NCBI GenBank assembly: GCA_027484575.1 | Contig: JAIXSQ010000009.1 | Span: forward strand, 1-64,000 | Source: Comamonadaceae bacterium | Lineage (GTDB): Bacteria; Pseudomonadota; Gammaproteobacteria; Burkholderiales; Burkholderiaceae_C | Direction of reading: 5' to 3' | DNA length: 64,000 nucleotides | Shown here: piece by piece, positions 8,592-18,246 of the stretch | How the letters are laid out: every line of letters starts with the position of its first letter | Position numbering within the stretch: position 1 is the stretch's first letter | Position numbers and translations under genes: made by a program | Notes under the pieces: model-generated | Databases searched by the model: none | What the model saw: only the letters and a program-made list of their open reading frames with translations | What the model was told of the DNA's origin: nothing

Positions 8592-11500
8592 GCCGTCCCT
8601 TGGACGTCCTGAGCTTCCCCTTGCGCGGCTCGCAGCTGGTCGAGGCCAGCGCCGGCACGGGCAAGACCTGGACCATCGGCGCGCTCTACCTGCGCCTGGT
8701 CCTCGGCCACGGTGGCGAGGCCGGTTACGCGCGCCCGCTCGATCCGCCCGAGATCCTGGTCGTCACCTTCACCGACGCGGCCACCAAGGAGCTGCGCGAC
8801 CGCATCCGCGGCCGCCTCACGCAGGCCGCGCAGGCCTTCGCGCAGGAGGGCGCCGCGCCCGACGCGCTGCTGCACGCGCTGCGCGCCGCCTGGCCGCCGC
8901 AGCAGTGGCCCGACTGCGCGCGGCGCCTGCGCCTGGCCGCCGAATGGATGGACGAGGCCGCGGTCTCCACCATCCACGGCTGGTGCCAGCGCATGCTGCG
9001 CGAGCACGCCTTCGACAGCGGCAGCCTGTTCACGCAGGCGCTGCAGGCCGATGCCGAGGGCGCCCGGCTCGAGGCCACGCGCGACTGGTGGCGCAGCCAC
9101 GTGTACGCGTTGACGCCGGCGCAGGCAGCGCGTCTCGCCGCCTGGTGGCCCACCCCCGAGGCCCTGGCCAAGGACCTCAAGAACCTGTTGCCGCTGGCAG
9201 GCGGCCTGCCGGACGGTCCGGAGCCTGCACCGGTCCTTGCGACGGTCGATGCTGCGCTCGCCGCCTGCAAGAAGCCATGGCGCGAGGGCTGGTTGGACGG
9301 GCTGGCGCAAGCCCTGCAGGACGCCTGCGCGGCCAAGCGCCTGAACGGCAACTTCGGCCGCTGGGCTCCCGGCTGGATGGCCAGGCTGCGCGAGTGGGCC
9401 GATGGCCTGGACCGGCTGCCGGATCTCAAGGCGGGCTGGGATCACCTGAGTCCGGAGGGCATGCGCGCGGCGTGCAAGGGCTCGCCTGCGGTGGACCATC
9501 CTGGCCTGGCCGACCTCGCCACGCTGCGCGAGCGTGTCGCGTCCATCCCCGATGGCCGCCCCCAGGTGCTCGCCCACGCCACCCACTGGGTCGCGCGCCG
9601 CATGGCGCTCGACAAGGCGCGCCGCGCCGAGATCGGCTTCGACGACATGCTGGCCCAGCTCGCGCGCGCCCTGCAGGGGGAGGGCGGCGAGCGGCTGGCC
9701 GCGCGCATCCGCCGGCAGTTCCCGGTGGCGCTGATCGACGAGTTCCAGGACACCGACGCCTTGCAGTGGGGCATCTTCGACCGTGTCTGGCAGGCCGCGG
9801 CCGACCGGCAGGACCTGGGCCTGGTGCTGATCGGCGACCCCAAGCAGGCGATCTATTCCTTCCGTGGCGCCGACATCCACAGCTACCTGGCGGCCAAGGC
9901 CGCCACCGCGCCGCGCCACCACAGCCTGGGCACCAACCACCGGGCCAGCACCGCGATGGTGGCCGCCGTCAACACGCTGTTCACGGCGGCCGAGCAGCGG
10001 CCAGGCGGCGCCTTCCTGGTCGGTGCCGGCGACGCGCGGCCCGTGCCCTTCGAGCCCGTCGCCGCGGCCGGCCGCGCGGAGGCCTTCGAGGTCGACGGCA
10101 CCGCGCCGCCCGCCCTGGTGTGCTGGTGGGCGCAAGGGCCCGACAACGGCAAGCCCATGGGCGCCACGGCCTACCGCGAGCGCATGGCCCAGGCCTGCGC
10201 CGCCGAGGTGGTGCGGCTGCTGGCACTGGGCCGCGCGCAGCGGGCCGGCTTCCGGCGCGACGGCGTGCTGCAGCCGCTGCACCCGGGCGACATCGCCGTG
10301 CTGGTCAACAAGCGCAGCGAGGCCGACGCGGTGCGCGGCGCGCTGCGGGCGCTGGGCGTGCGCAGCGTCTACCTGTCCGACGACGAGAGCGTCTACCGCC
10401 AGCCCGTGGCCGACTGCCTGCGCCGGCTGCTGCAGGCGGTGGCCGAGCCCGACGACGAGCCGCTGGTGCGCGCCGCGCTCGCGACGCCGCTGCTGGGCCA
10501 GGACTGGTCCACGCTCGACGCGCTGCAGGCCGACCCCCTGGCCTGGGAGGCGGTGGTGCTGCAGTTCCAGCAGTGGCGCGAGCGCTGGCGCCGGCACGGC
10601 GTGCTGCCCATGCTGCGCCAGCTGCTCGCGCACTTCGGCGTGCCGCACCGGCTGCTCGCCGCGGGCGACGAGCGCCAGCTCACCGACGTGCTGCACCTGG
10701 CCGAGCTGCTGCAGCAGGCCAGCGCGCGGCTGGACGGCGAGCAGGCGCTGGTGCGCTTCCTGGCCGAGCAGTGCGCGCAGCCGGGCAGTGCCGGCGAGGA
10801 CGCGCGCGTGCTGCGGCTGGAAAGCGATGCCGACCTGCTCAAGGTGGTGACCGTGCACAAGTCCAAGGGCCTGGAGTACCCGCTGGTGTTCCTGCCCTTC
10901 GCCTGCGCCTTCCGCGCCGTGGCTGCCGACGACCTGTCGGTCGCCTGGCACGACGCCGAGGGCCGCCTGCAGGTCGCACTGCAGGCCACCGCCGCGCAGG
11001 TCGCCCAGGCCGATGACGAGCGCCTGGCCGAGGACCTGCGCAAGCTGTACGTGGCGCTCACCCGCGCCCGGCACGCGACCTGGGTGGGACTGGCGCCGGT
11101 GGCCGACCTGCACCGCAGCGCCGCCGGCCACCTGCTCGCCGGGCCCGAGGCCATGCCCGCTGCCGCGTGGCCCGACTGGCTCGATGCGCTGGCCGTGCGC
11201 CAGCGCGCGATCGCCCGCCACGAGCCGCCCACGCCGACCGCCGAGCGCTGGCGCGACGCGGCCCCCGCGACCGCCTGGGCCGACGAGCCGCCGCTGCCGG
11301 CGCTGCGGCCGCGCTGGTCCATCACCAGCTATTCGGGCCTGGCCATCGCGCAGGCGTTGCCCGGTGCGCCGGCCGCGGCCGGGGCCCCGGTCGACGCCGC
11401 CGGCGCGCCGCAGGCCGCCGGGGCCGACGTCGCTGCGCCCGAGCCCGCCAGCGGCACCGAGGCGACCTGGGCCGAGGAGGCCCGCATCGCGCAGGCCGAG

Positions 11501-12277
11501 CCCGCGGGCGGGCCGGTCGTGCGCAGCGGCCTGCATGCGCTGCCCCGCGGCGCCGCGGCCGGCACCTTCCTGCACGAGCTGCTGGAGTGGGCCGGGCGCA
11601 CCGGCTATGCGGTGCTCGCGTCCCGACCCGAGGACCTGGCCCACGGCGTTGCCCAGCGCTGCCGCGTGCGCGGCTGGGACCGCTGGGCCCCCGTGCTCAC
11701 CGACTGGCTGCAGGACTGGCTGTCCCGGCCCTGGCCGCTGGCGCGCGCAGGGCAGGGCGTGGCCGACACCGCGCCGGTGGCGCTGGCGACGGTGCAGGTC
11801 GAACTGGAGTTCTGGCTCGATGCGCCGCGGCTCGATCTCGCCGCGCTGGATGCGCTGGTCACGCGCCACACGCTCGGCGCCGCACCGCGCCGTCCCCTGC
11901 TGCCCGGCGAGGTGCGCGGCCTGCTCAAGGGCTATGTCGACCTGGCCTTCGGCCACGGCGGCCGCTGGTGGGTGGCCGACTGGAAATCCAACGCGCTGGG
12001 CGACGACGACGGGGCCTACACGCCGCAGGCGCTGCAGGCCGAGATGCTGCGGCACCGCTACGACCTGCAGGTGGCGCTGTACCTGTTCGCGCTGCACCGC
12101 CAGCTGCGCGCGCGCCTGCCGGGCTACGACTGGGACCGCGACGTGGGCGGTGCCGCCTGGCTGTTCCTGCGCGGGCAGGGAGGCCCCTGCGGCGGCCTGC
12201 ACCTGGAGCGGCCGCCGCGCGCGCTGGTCGAAGGCCTGGACCGCCTGTTCGATGGGGCGGGGGAGGGCGCCGCATGA
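8588..12277 (+). CDS. recB: Exodeoxyribonuclease V subunit beta, RecB helicase-nuclease
   Basis: 3'-5' helicase and nuclease of RecBCD. The 1229 residues contain the UvrD-type Walker A SAGTGKT (21-27), the FTDAATKELRDR motif Ia, the DEFQDTDALQW helicase motif II, GDPKQAIYSFRGAD motif III and VTVHKSKGLEYP motif V. The C-terminal RecB nuclease domain has GYVDL with Asp1118 and VADWKSN with Asp1131 and Lys1133, the residues that hold the catalytic metal. A GGAGG Shine-Dalgarno lies 7 bases before the ATG. Its stop overlaps recD by four bases. Domain order and length match the family. Confidence 0.96.
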   Translation: MSRPLDVLSFPLRGSQLVEASAGTGKTWTIGALYLRLVLGHGGEAGYARPLDPPEILVVTFTDAATKELRDRIRGRLTQAAQAFAQEGAAPDALLHALRAAWPPQQWPDCARRLRLAAEWMDEAAVSTIHGWCQRMLREHAFDSGSLFTQALQADAEGARLEATRDWWRSHVYALTPAQAARLAAWWPTPEALAKDLKNLLPLAGGLPDGPEPAPVLATVDAALAACKKPWREGWLDGLAQALQDACAAKRLNGNFGRWAPGWMARLREWADGLDRLPDLKAGWDHLSPEGMRAACKGSPAVDHPGLADLATLRERVASIPDGRPQVLAHATHWVARRMALDKARRAEIGFDDMLAQLARALQGEGGERLAARIRRQFPVALIDEFQDTDALQWGIFDRVWQAAADRQDLGLVLIGDPKQAIYSFRGADIHSYLAAKAATAPRHHSLGTNHRASTAMVAAVNTLFTAAEQRPGGAFLVGAGDARPVPFEPVAAAGRAEAFEVDGTAPPALVCWWAQGPDNGKPMGATAYRERMAQACAAEVVRLLALGRAQRAGFRRDGVLQPLHPGDIAVLVNKRSEADAVRGALRALGVRSVYLSDDESVYRQPVADCLRRLLQAVAEPDDEPLVRAALATPLLGQDWSTLDALQADPLAWEAVVLQFQQWRERWRRHGVLPMLRQLLAHFGVPHRLLAAGDERQLTDVLHLAELLQQASARLDGEQALVRFLAEQCAQPGSAGEDARVLRLESDADLLKVVTVHKSKGLEYPLVFLPFACAFRAVAADDLSVAWHDAEGRLQVALQATAAQVAQADDERLAEDLRKLYVALTRARHATWVGLAPVADLHRSAAGHLLAGPEAMPAAAWPDWLDALAVRQRAIARHEPPTPTAERWRDAAPATAWADEPPLPALRPRWSITSYSGLAIAQALPGAPAAAGAPVDAAGAPQAAGADVAAPEPASGTEATWAEEARIAQAEPAGGPVVRSGLHALPRGAAAGTFLHELLEWAGRTGYAVLASRPEDLAHGVAQRCRVRGWDRWAPVLTDWLQDWLSRPWPLARAGQGVADTAPVALATVQVELEFWLDAPRLDLAALDALVTRHTLGAAPRRPLLPGEVRGLLKGYVDLAFGHGGRWWVADWKSNALGDDDGAYTPQALQAEMLRHRYDLQVALYLFALHRQLRARLPGYDWDRDVGGAAWLFLRGQGGPCGGLHLERPPRALVEGLDRLFDGAGEGAA

Positions 12278-14391
12278 CCGCGATCACCACCGGCACCTGG
12301 TTCGACCCACCGTCCGCCGCGCAGGCCGCGTCGCTGGCGCAGTTGCAGGCCTGGGCCGACGCGGGCTGGATCCGCTGCCTCGATGCGGCCTTCGCCGGCT
12401 TCCTCGCGCGCGAAGCGCCCGACGCCCAGCCGCTGCTGCTGCTGGCCGCGGCGCTGGCCAGCCACCAGCTGGGCCGCGGCCATGCCTGCCTGGAGCTCGC
12501 GGCCACGCTCGCCGACGCGCAGGCCACGCTGGCGCTGCCGCCCGAGCGGCGCGCTCCGGCCGAGCCGGTGGCCGAGGCGGCCACGCCGGCGCAACTGCTG
12601 GCCGGCGTGCAGCTGTCCGACTGGCGCGCCGCGCTTGCGCATCCGCAGCTCGTGGCGCGCGGGGATGCCGCGGGCGGTGCCGACCCCGGCGCGGACGGCA
12701 GCCCGCTGGTGCTGGACGGCGACCGGCTGTACCTGCGCCGCTGGTGGGCGCACGAGCGCACCGTGCGCGACTGCCTGCGGCAGCGCCTGGTCGCCGGCGA
12801 GCCGCTCGCCGGACCCGCGGCCGCCGCGCTGCGCCAGGCGCTGGACCTGCTGTTTCCGCTGCAGCCGGACCAGCCGCTGGACTGGCAGCGAACGGCCTGC
12901 GCGCTGGCGGCACGCTCGGCCTTCGCGGTGGTCACCGGGGGCCCGGGCACCGGCAAGACCACCACCGTGGTCAAGCTGCTGGCGGTGCTGCAGCACCTGG
13001 CCTGCCAGGGCCTGCTGCCCGGCCGGCCGCAGGCGCGCGCGCTGCGCATTCGGCTGGCGGCGCCCACCGGCAAGGCCGCGGCGCGGCTGAACGAATCCAT
13101 CGCGGGTGCGGTGCGCACGCTGGCGCTGGACGGGCTGCCGCAGCCCGAGGCGCTGCGCGCCGCGATCCCGACCGAGGTCACGACCGTGCACCGCCTGCTG
13201 GGCACGCGCCCGGACAGCCGGCGCTTCCGCCACGACGCCACCGCGCCGCTGCCGCTGGACCTGCTGGTTGTCGACGAGGCCTCGATGGTCGACCTGGAAC
13301 TGATGGCCGCCGTGCTGCAGGCGCTGCCCGCCACCGCGCGGCTGGTGCTGCTGGGCGACAAGGACCAGCTCGCCTCGGTCGAGGCCGGCGCGGTGCTCGG
13401 CGCGCTGTGCCGCCGTGCCGATTCCGGCCACTACACGCCGGCCACCGCCGCCTGGCTGCGCGAGGCTGCAGGGCAGGACCTGCCTGCCGGCCTGCTCGAT
13501 CCGGCGGGCGAGCCCCTGGACCAGGCCGTCGCCAAGCTGCGCCACAGCTGGCGCTTCCGCGCCGACAGCGGCATCGGGCGCCTGGCGCAGGCGGTGAACG
13601 ATGGCGATGCGGCGCTGCTCGCGCAGCTGGCCGGCGCCCCCGCGCCGGACCTCGCGTTCTGCATGCTCGATGCCGGGGGCCAGGCGCTGCGCGCCCTGGT
13701 GCTCGACGGCGGGGCGCCGGCCTTCGCGGGTGGGGGCCGGGGCCGCCTGGACGGCGGCACGCCGATCGCGCCGCCGGTGGGCCATGCGCACTACCTGCAG
13801 CAGCTGCGCGCGCTGCGGCCCGCGCCTGATGCACCGCCGGCCGCACGCGACGCCTGGGCGCTGGCGGTGCTCGCCGCCTTCGGCCGGTTCCAGCTGCTGG
13901 CCGCGCTGCGTGCCGGCCCGCACGGGGTCGATGGCCTGAACCATGCGGCGCAGCGGCTGCTGCACGACGCCGGCCTGGTCGACGCGAGCCGGCCCTGGTA
14001 CGAAGGCCGGCCGGTGCTGGTCACGCGCAACGACTACGGCCTGGGACTGATGAACGGTGACGTGGGGCTCACCCTGGCCACCGAGGGCGGCGTGCTGCGG
14101 GTGGCCTTCGCCGACGGCCGCGGCGGCGTGCGCTGGGTGCTGCCCAGCCGGCTGCAGGACGTGGAGACCGTCTACGCCATGACGGTGCACAAGTCGCAGG
14201 GCTCGGAGTTCGCGCATGCGGCGCTGGTGCTGCCGGCGCACGACAGCCGGGTGCTCACGCGCGAGCTGGTCTACACCGGCATCACCCGGGCCCGCCACTG
14301 GTGCACGCTCGCGCGGCCGGCCGGCGCGCCCGACCTGCTGGCCACCGCCGTCCAGCGCCGGCTGCAGCGTGCCGGCGGCGCGCTGCACTAG
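12274..14391 (+). CDS. recD: Exodeoxyribonuclease V subunit alpha, RecD helicase
   Basis: 5'-3' SF1B helicase of RecBCD. The 705 residues hold an N-terminal RecB-binding region, Walker A GGPGTGKTT with Lys228, the APTGKAAARLNESI motif Ia, VVDEASMVDLEL Walker B, LLGDKDQLASVEAG motif III and, near the C-terminus, MTVHKSQGSEF and YTGITRAR motifs V-VI. The ATG overlaps the recB stop (ATGA). It is the last gene of the operon; 17 bases separate it from the convergent kinase gene. It is somewhat longer than E. coli RecD (608), the extra length lying in Ala/Gly-rich loops. Confidence 0.95.
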   Translation: MTAITTGTWFDPPSAAQAASLAQLQAWADAGWIRCLDAAFAGFLAREAPDAQPLLLLAAALASHQLGRGHACLELAATLADAQATLALPPERRAPAEPVAEAATPAQLLAGVQLSDWRAALAHPQLVARGDAAGGADPGADGSPLVLDGDRLYLRRWWAHERTVRDCLRQRLVAGEPLAGPAAAALRQALDLLFPLQPDQPLDWQRTACALAARSAFAVVTGGPGTGKTTTVVKLLAVLQHLACQGLLPGRPQARALRIRLAAPTGKAAARLNESIAGAVRTLALDGLPQPEALRAAIPTEVTTVHRLLGTRPDSRRFRHDATAPLPLDLLVVDEASMVDLELMAAVLQALPATARLVLLGDKDQLASVEAGAVLGALCRRADSGHYTPATAAWLREAAGQDLPAGLLDPAGEPLDQAVAKLRHSWRFRADSGIGRLAQAVNDGDAALLAQLAGAPAPDLAFCMLDAGGQALRALVLDGGAPAFAGGGRGRLDGGTPIAPPVGHAHYLQQLRALRPAPDAPPAARDAWALAVLAAFGRFQLLAALRAGPHGVDGLNHAAQRLLHDAGLVDASRPWYEGRPVLVTRNDYGLGLMNGDVGLTLATEGGVLRVAFADGRGGVRWVLPSRLQDVETVYAMTVHKSQGSEFAHAALVLPAHDSRVLTRELVYTGITRARHWCTLARPAGAPDLLATAVQRRLQRAGGALH

Positions 14392-14408
14392 CGCCGCGTG
14401 GCCGCCGT

Positions 14409-16598
14409 TCAGGGCGCTGGCGGCGGCGCGGCCGGCGGCGCCTCGCCACGGCCGCGCACCAGCGCATCCTGCAGGGCGCGCAGCAGGTCCTCGGGCGAGG
14501 CGGGCTTGGGCAGCACGCGGAAGCCCAGCGCGACGGCTTCCTGCAGCGACTCGGTGTAGCCGGTCATCAGCACGATCGGCAGCTCGGGGCGGCTCGCCCG
14601 CACGGCGCAGGCCAGGGCCACGCCGCCCATCCCGGCGCCCAGGTTGATGTCGCTGAGCACGATGTCGATGCGCGATGCGGTGTCGCGCACGGCGGCCAGC
14701 GCCGAGGGCGCATCGGCAAAGGGCAGCACGCGCGCGCCGGCCTGCTCCATCAGCAGCTGCAGCGAGCTGCGGATGTCGGGGTTGTCCTCGACCAGCGCCA
14801 GGCAGGCGTCGAGCACCGGCAGCGTCGGCGCCGCGGTCGGCTGCGGCACCGCGCGCTGGCCGTGGCAGGGCAGCAGCAGGTCCACCGTGGTGCCTGCGCC
14901 CGGCGTGCTGTGGATCGCCAGCTGCCCGCCGCTCTGCTGCACGAAGCTGGCCACCTGGCTCAGGCCCAGTCCGGTGCCCTTGCCCGGGGGCTTGGTGGTG
15001 AAGAAGGGCTCGGTCACGCGCGGCAGCGCCTCGGGCGGGATGCCGCTGCCGCTGTCCTGCACCGACACGCAGACCCAGCTGCTGCCGGCCTCGGCGCCCT
15101 CCGGGGCGTCAGCCGGGACGGCACGCAGCACCACCGTGCCGCCCCCGGCCGGCAGCGCGTCGCGGGCGTTGATGCACAGGTTGATCAGGGCCAGCTCGAG
15201 CTCGGCTTCGTCGACGGCCACCAGGCCGGCCTCCGGCGCCACCTCGGCCGACACCCGAACCGTGCTGCCCAGCGTGCGCGTCATCAGTTGCGCGACCGCG
15301 GGCACCGTGTCCTGCAGCACGACCTCGCGCACCTGCAGCGGCTGGCGGCGGGCCACCGCGAGCAGCTGGCGCGTGAGCTGCGCGCCGCTGCGGATGGCGC
15401 GCTCCACGGGCTCGAGCGCGCTCGTCACCGGCCGCCCCTGCGCTTCCAGCCTGCGCGCCACCGCGATGCTGCTCTGCACGACCATCAGCAGGTTGTTGAA
15501 GTCGTGCGCCACGCCGCCGGTCAGCCGGCCCAGCGCTTCCATCTTCTGCGACTGGCGCAGCGCCTCCTCGGCGCGCAGCCGCTGCTCCAGCTCCTGGCGG
15601 TGCGTGAGCGCCACCGCATGCTCGCTCTGCACGCGCCTGAGCGCGAACCAGCACACCGCCGCCAGCGCCAGCGCCAGCGGCATGGTGAGCAGGGACAGCA
15701 GCAGCATCGAGCGGCGCCACGGCTGCAGCAGCTCGTCCTGCCGTGTGGTGGCCACCGCGTACAGCGGCAGCTCCCCGACCCGCCGGTAGGCCACGTAGCG
15801 CCAGCTGCCGTCGATGCTGCTGACCCCGCGGGTCTCGCCGGCGCCGCTGCCGGCCTGCATCGCGGCGAGCAGCGGGCTGCCCGGTGCGAGCCGCGCGCCC
15901 TCGCGCGTGGCGGGAAACCGCGACAGCAGCGTGCCGTCGGCGCGGACCAGCGCCAGCGACACGCCCGGCTCCAGCGCGAGCTGGTCGCGGAAGAACTGGT
16001 CGAAATAGGCCGGCAGCAGCGACACCGACAGCGCGCCGGCGAAGCGGCCATCGGGTAGCGCGCGCCGGCGGCTGAAGTCGATGAACAGCTGGCCGGTGGT
16101 GCGGCTGCGCAGCGGCTCGCTGATGAACCAGCCGGTGGAGCTGGTCGCGCGGGCCCAGGTGAAGTAGGTGCGGTCGCTGATGTCCAGCGAGGCGGGGGGG
16201 ACGGGGCGCAGGTTGGTCGCCACCGGCCGTCCCTGGTCGTCCCAGATCCACACCGACTGCATCTGCTGCAGCCCCTCGGTGAGCTGGCGCATCAGCTGGT
16301 GCAGATGCGGCGCCCGCGCGCGCAGGGCGGCGTTGTCCTCGCCCTCGGTGGCGGCCATCAGGCTGCGGGCGATCACCTCGTTGGTCTCGACGATCCGCAG
16401 CGCCTGTTCCTGGCTGATCTGCGCCAGCCGGCCCAGCCGGGCGCGGCCCTCGTCGATCGCACGCTCGCGGGCCAGCCAGGCGATCGCCGCCAGCAACGCC
16501 GCCACCGCCACCACCGAGGTGACGGTGGCCAGGCGCAGCACCCACACGGCGCGGGGCACACGGTCTGGGGAGGAGGGGCCGAACAGCAGGTCGCGCAT
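14409..16598 (-). CDS. Hybrid sensor histidine kinase with periplasmic Cache-type domain
   Basis: A 729-residue membrane kinase. Residues 20-42 form the first membrane helix, about 45-290 a periplasmic dCache/PDC-type sensor (WIWDDQGRP, DISDRTYFTWA), 297-320 the second helix. A short coiled coil leads to a HisKA H-box GGVAHDFNNLLM (His365), an HATPase domain with the N box around Asn477, DSGSGIP and GKGTGLGLS, and a C-terminal receiver (acidic pair Glu604-Asp605, phospho-acceptor Asp650, Lys698). This is the layout of phosphorelay or retrophosphorylating kinases of the HDFNN class. No partner regulator is adjacent, so the ligand and output are unknown. The ATG at 16598 is preferred because upstream codons overlap the promoter of the divergent gene. 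Confidence 0.88.
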   Translation of the reverse strand: MRDLLFGPSSPDRVPRAVWVLRLATVTSVVAVAALLAAIAWLARERAIDEGRARLGRLAQISQEQALRIVETNEVIARSLMAATEGEDNAALRARAPHLHQLMRQLTEGLQQMQSVWIWDDQGRPVATNLRPVPPASLDISDRTYFTWARATSSTGWFISEPLRSRTTGQLFIDFSRRRALPDGRFAGALSVSLLPAYFDQFFRDQLALEPGVSLALVRADGTLLSRFPATREGARLAPGSPLLAAMQAGSGAGETRGVSSIDGSWRYVAYRRVGELPLYAVATTRQDELLQPWRRSMLLLSLLTMPLALALAAVCWFALRRVQSEHAVALTHRQELEQRLRAEEALRQSQKMEALGRLTGGVAHDFNNLLMVVQSSIAVARRLEAQGRPVTSALEPVERAIRSGAQLTRQLLAVARRQPLQVREVVLQDTVPAVAQLMTRTLGSTVRVSAEVAPEAGLVAVDEAELELALINLCINARDALPAGGGTVVLRAVPADAPEGAEAGSSWVCVSVQDSGSGIPPEALPRVTEPFFTTKPPGKGTGLGLSQVASFVQQSGGQLAIHSTPGAGTTVDLLLPCHGQRAVPQPTAAPTLPVLDACLALVEDNPDIRSSLQLLMEQAGARVLPFADAPSALAAVRDTASRIDIVLSDINLGAGMGGVALACAVRASRPELPIVLMTGYTESLQEAVALGFRVLPKPASPEDLLRALQDALVRGRGEAPPAAPPPAP

Positions 16599-16704
16599 GA
16601 AGCGGGTGGGAGGGCAGCCCGACTGTAGCCCGCCGGGCAACCCATCAATGGCATGGGCGAGGCCGCTGGGGGGCTTACAGTGCGGCTGTCCAACACGACT
16701 GCCC

Positions 16705-17838
16705 ATGCCCCAGCTCGACGACCTCGCCACACCCGCCGCCCTGCTCGACACCGCGCGCATGCAGGCCAACATCGCCCGCATGCAGCGCCACCTCGACGGC
16801 TTGGGCGTGCGCTTCCGGCCGCACGTGAAGACCTCCAAGTGCCTGCCCGTGGTCCAGGCGCAGCTCGCGGCGGGCGCGCGCGGCATCACGGTGTCCACGC
16901 TGAAGGAGGCCGAGCAGTTCTTCGCCGCCGGCATCACCGACATCCTGTACGCCGTGTGCATCGCGCCGGGGCGGCTGCCGCAGGCGCTGGCCTTGCGCGC
17001 CCGCGGCTGCGACCTGAAGGTGGTGACCGACAGCATGGCCGGCGCGCAGGCCATCGTCGACGCCGCCCGCGCGCAGGGCGTGGCGCTGGAGGTGTGGATC
17101 GAGGTCGACGTCGACGGCCACCGTTCGGGCGTGCCGCCCGGATCGGCGCTGCTGCTGCAGGTCGGCCGGGTGCTGCACGACGGCGGCCTGCCGCTGGGCG
17201 GGGTGATGGCGCATGCGGGCTCCAGCTACGGCTGCGACGCCCCCGAGGCCCTGCACCGCGTGGCGCTGCAGGAGCGCGACGGCACCGTGCTGGCGGCGCA
17301 GCGGCTGCGCGACGCCGGCCTGCCGTGCCCGGGGGTCAGCATCGGTTCCACGCCCACCGCGCTGGCCGCGCAGGACCTGTCCGGCGTGACCGAGGTGCGG
17401 GCGGGCGTCTACGTCTTCTTCGACCTGGTGATGCACAACGTGGGCGTCTGCGGGGTCGGCGACATCGCGCTGTCGGTGCTCACCACCGTCATCGGGCACC
17501 AGCCCGACAAGGGCTGGGCCATCGTCGACGCGGGCTGGATGGCGCTCAGCCGCGACCGCGGCACGCAGGCCCAGCAGCACGACTACGCGTACGGGCAGGT
17601 CTGCGCCGCCGACGGCACGCCGCTGCCGGGCTGGCTGGTCACGGGCGCCAACCAGGAGCACGGCATCGTGGCCCTGGCCGACGGCACGGCGACCGACGTC
17701 GCGCAGCGCTTCCCGCTGGGCACGCGGTTGCGGGTGCTGCCCAACCACGCCTGCGCCACCGCCGCCCAGCATCCGGCCTACGTGGCCGTGCAGCCGGACG
17801 GCCGCACGCACACGTGGCCGCGCTTCCACGGCTGGTGA
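16705..17838 (+). CDS. D-threonine aldolase / D-serine dehydratase-like PLP enzyme
   Basis: Fold-type III (alanine racemase-like) PLP enzyme of 377 residues. The PLP lysine is in RPHVKTSK (Lys42). The C-terminal metal site typical of eukaryotic-type D-serine dehydratase and D-threonine aldolase is visible as LPNHACAT (His348, Cys350). The protein opens with LATPAALLD, usual for the family. The reaction is cleavage of a D-3-hydroxy amino acid to glycine plus aldehyde, or dehydration of D-serine; sequence alone does not decide. The ridA gene five bases downstream favours an enzyme that releases a reactive enamine, i.e. a dehydratase. A TACAGT -10-like hexamer lies 23 bases before the start. Confidence 0.85.
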   Translation: MPQLDDLATPAALLDTARMQANIARMQRHLDGLGVRFRPHVKTSKCLPVVQAQLAAGARGITVSTLKEAEQFFAAGITDILYAVCIAPGRLPQALALRARGCDLKVVTDSMAGAQAIVDAARAQGVALEVWIEVDVDGHRSGVPPGSALLLQVGRVLHDGGLPLGGVMAHAGSSYGCDAPEALHRVALQERDGTVLAAQRLRDAGLPCPGVSIGSTPTALAAQDLSGVTEVRAGVYVFFDLVMHNVGVCGVGDIALSVLTTVIGHQPDKGWAIVDAGWMALSRDRGTQAQQHDYAYGQVCAADGTPLPGWLVTGANQEHGIVALADGTATDVAQRFPLGTRLRVLPNHACATAAQHPAYVAVQPDGRTHTWPRFHGW

Positions 17839-17843
17839 GCGCG

Positions 17844-18236
17844 ATGGCTTCGACGGCGATCGACTGCGTGAACCCCGCCGCCCTGGCCACGCCGGGCGGG
17901 CACTACAGCCACGGCACGGTGGCCAACGGCTTCGTGTTCGTCTCCGGGCAGCTGCCCGTCACGCCGCAGGGCGAGCGGCTGGTGCACGCCAGCTTCGCCG
18001 AGCAGGCCGCGCAGGTGCTGGCCAACGTGCAGGCGGTGCTCGAGGCCTGCGGCAGCGGGGTGGGGCGGCTGGTGCAGGTGCGCGTCTACGTCGACGACAT
18101 GGCGCACTGGCCCGAGTTCAACGCGATCTACGCCGCCTGGGCGGGCGCGCACCGGCCCGCCCGCGCCGTGGTGCCCACCGGGGCGCTGCACCACGGGCTG
18201 AAGGTCGAGGTCGAGGCCGTCGCCACCGTGGGCTGA
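17844..18236 (+). CDS. RidA family enamine/imine deaminase
   Basis: A 130-residue protein of the YjgF/YER057c/UK114 (RidA) family, which hydrolyses 2-aminoacrylate and related imines left by PLP enzymes. The typical segments are present: YSHGTVANGFVFVSGQLP, a mid-protein QVRVYVDDMAHW, and a C-terminal HRPARAVVPTGALHHGLKVEVE containing the conserved Arg of the active site. It starts 5 bases after the PLP enzyme and is almost certainly co-transcribed with it; the pair makes functional sense. It ends 10 bases before the convergent hydrolase gene. Confidence 0.92.
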   Translation: MASTAIDCVNPAALATPGGHYSHGTVANGFVFVSGQLPVTPQGERLVHASFAEQAAQVLANVQAVLEACGSGVGRLVQVRVYVDDMAHWPEFNAIYAAWAGAHRPARAVVPTGALHHGLKVEVEAVATVG

Positions 18237-18246
18237 GCGGGCGCCC

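Noticed and set aside
4540..8676. 1378-codon open frame antisense to recC
   Set aside because: It lies wholly opposite recC and the end of sbcC, has no recognisable motif, and has the same composition bias as other shadows.
8129..12202. 1357-codon open frame antisense to recB
   Set aside because: It mirrors the recB/recC coding strand; the translation is Gly/Ala/Arg/Gln-rich without domains. Long antisense frames are expected at this GC content.
8588..14391. AddAB-type nuclease
   Set aside because: A separate RecD helicase and a large RecC precede and follow RecB, so the complex is RecBCD.
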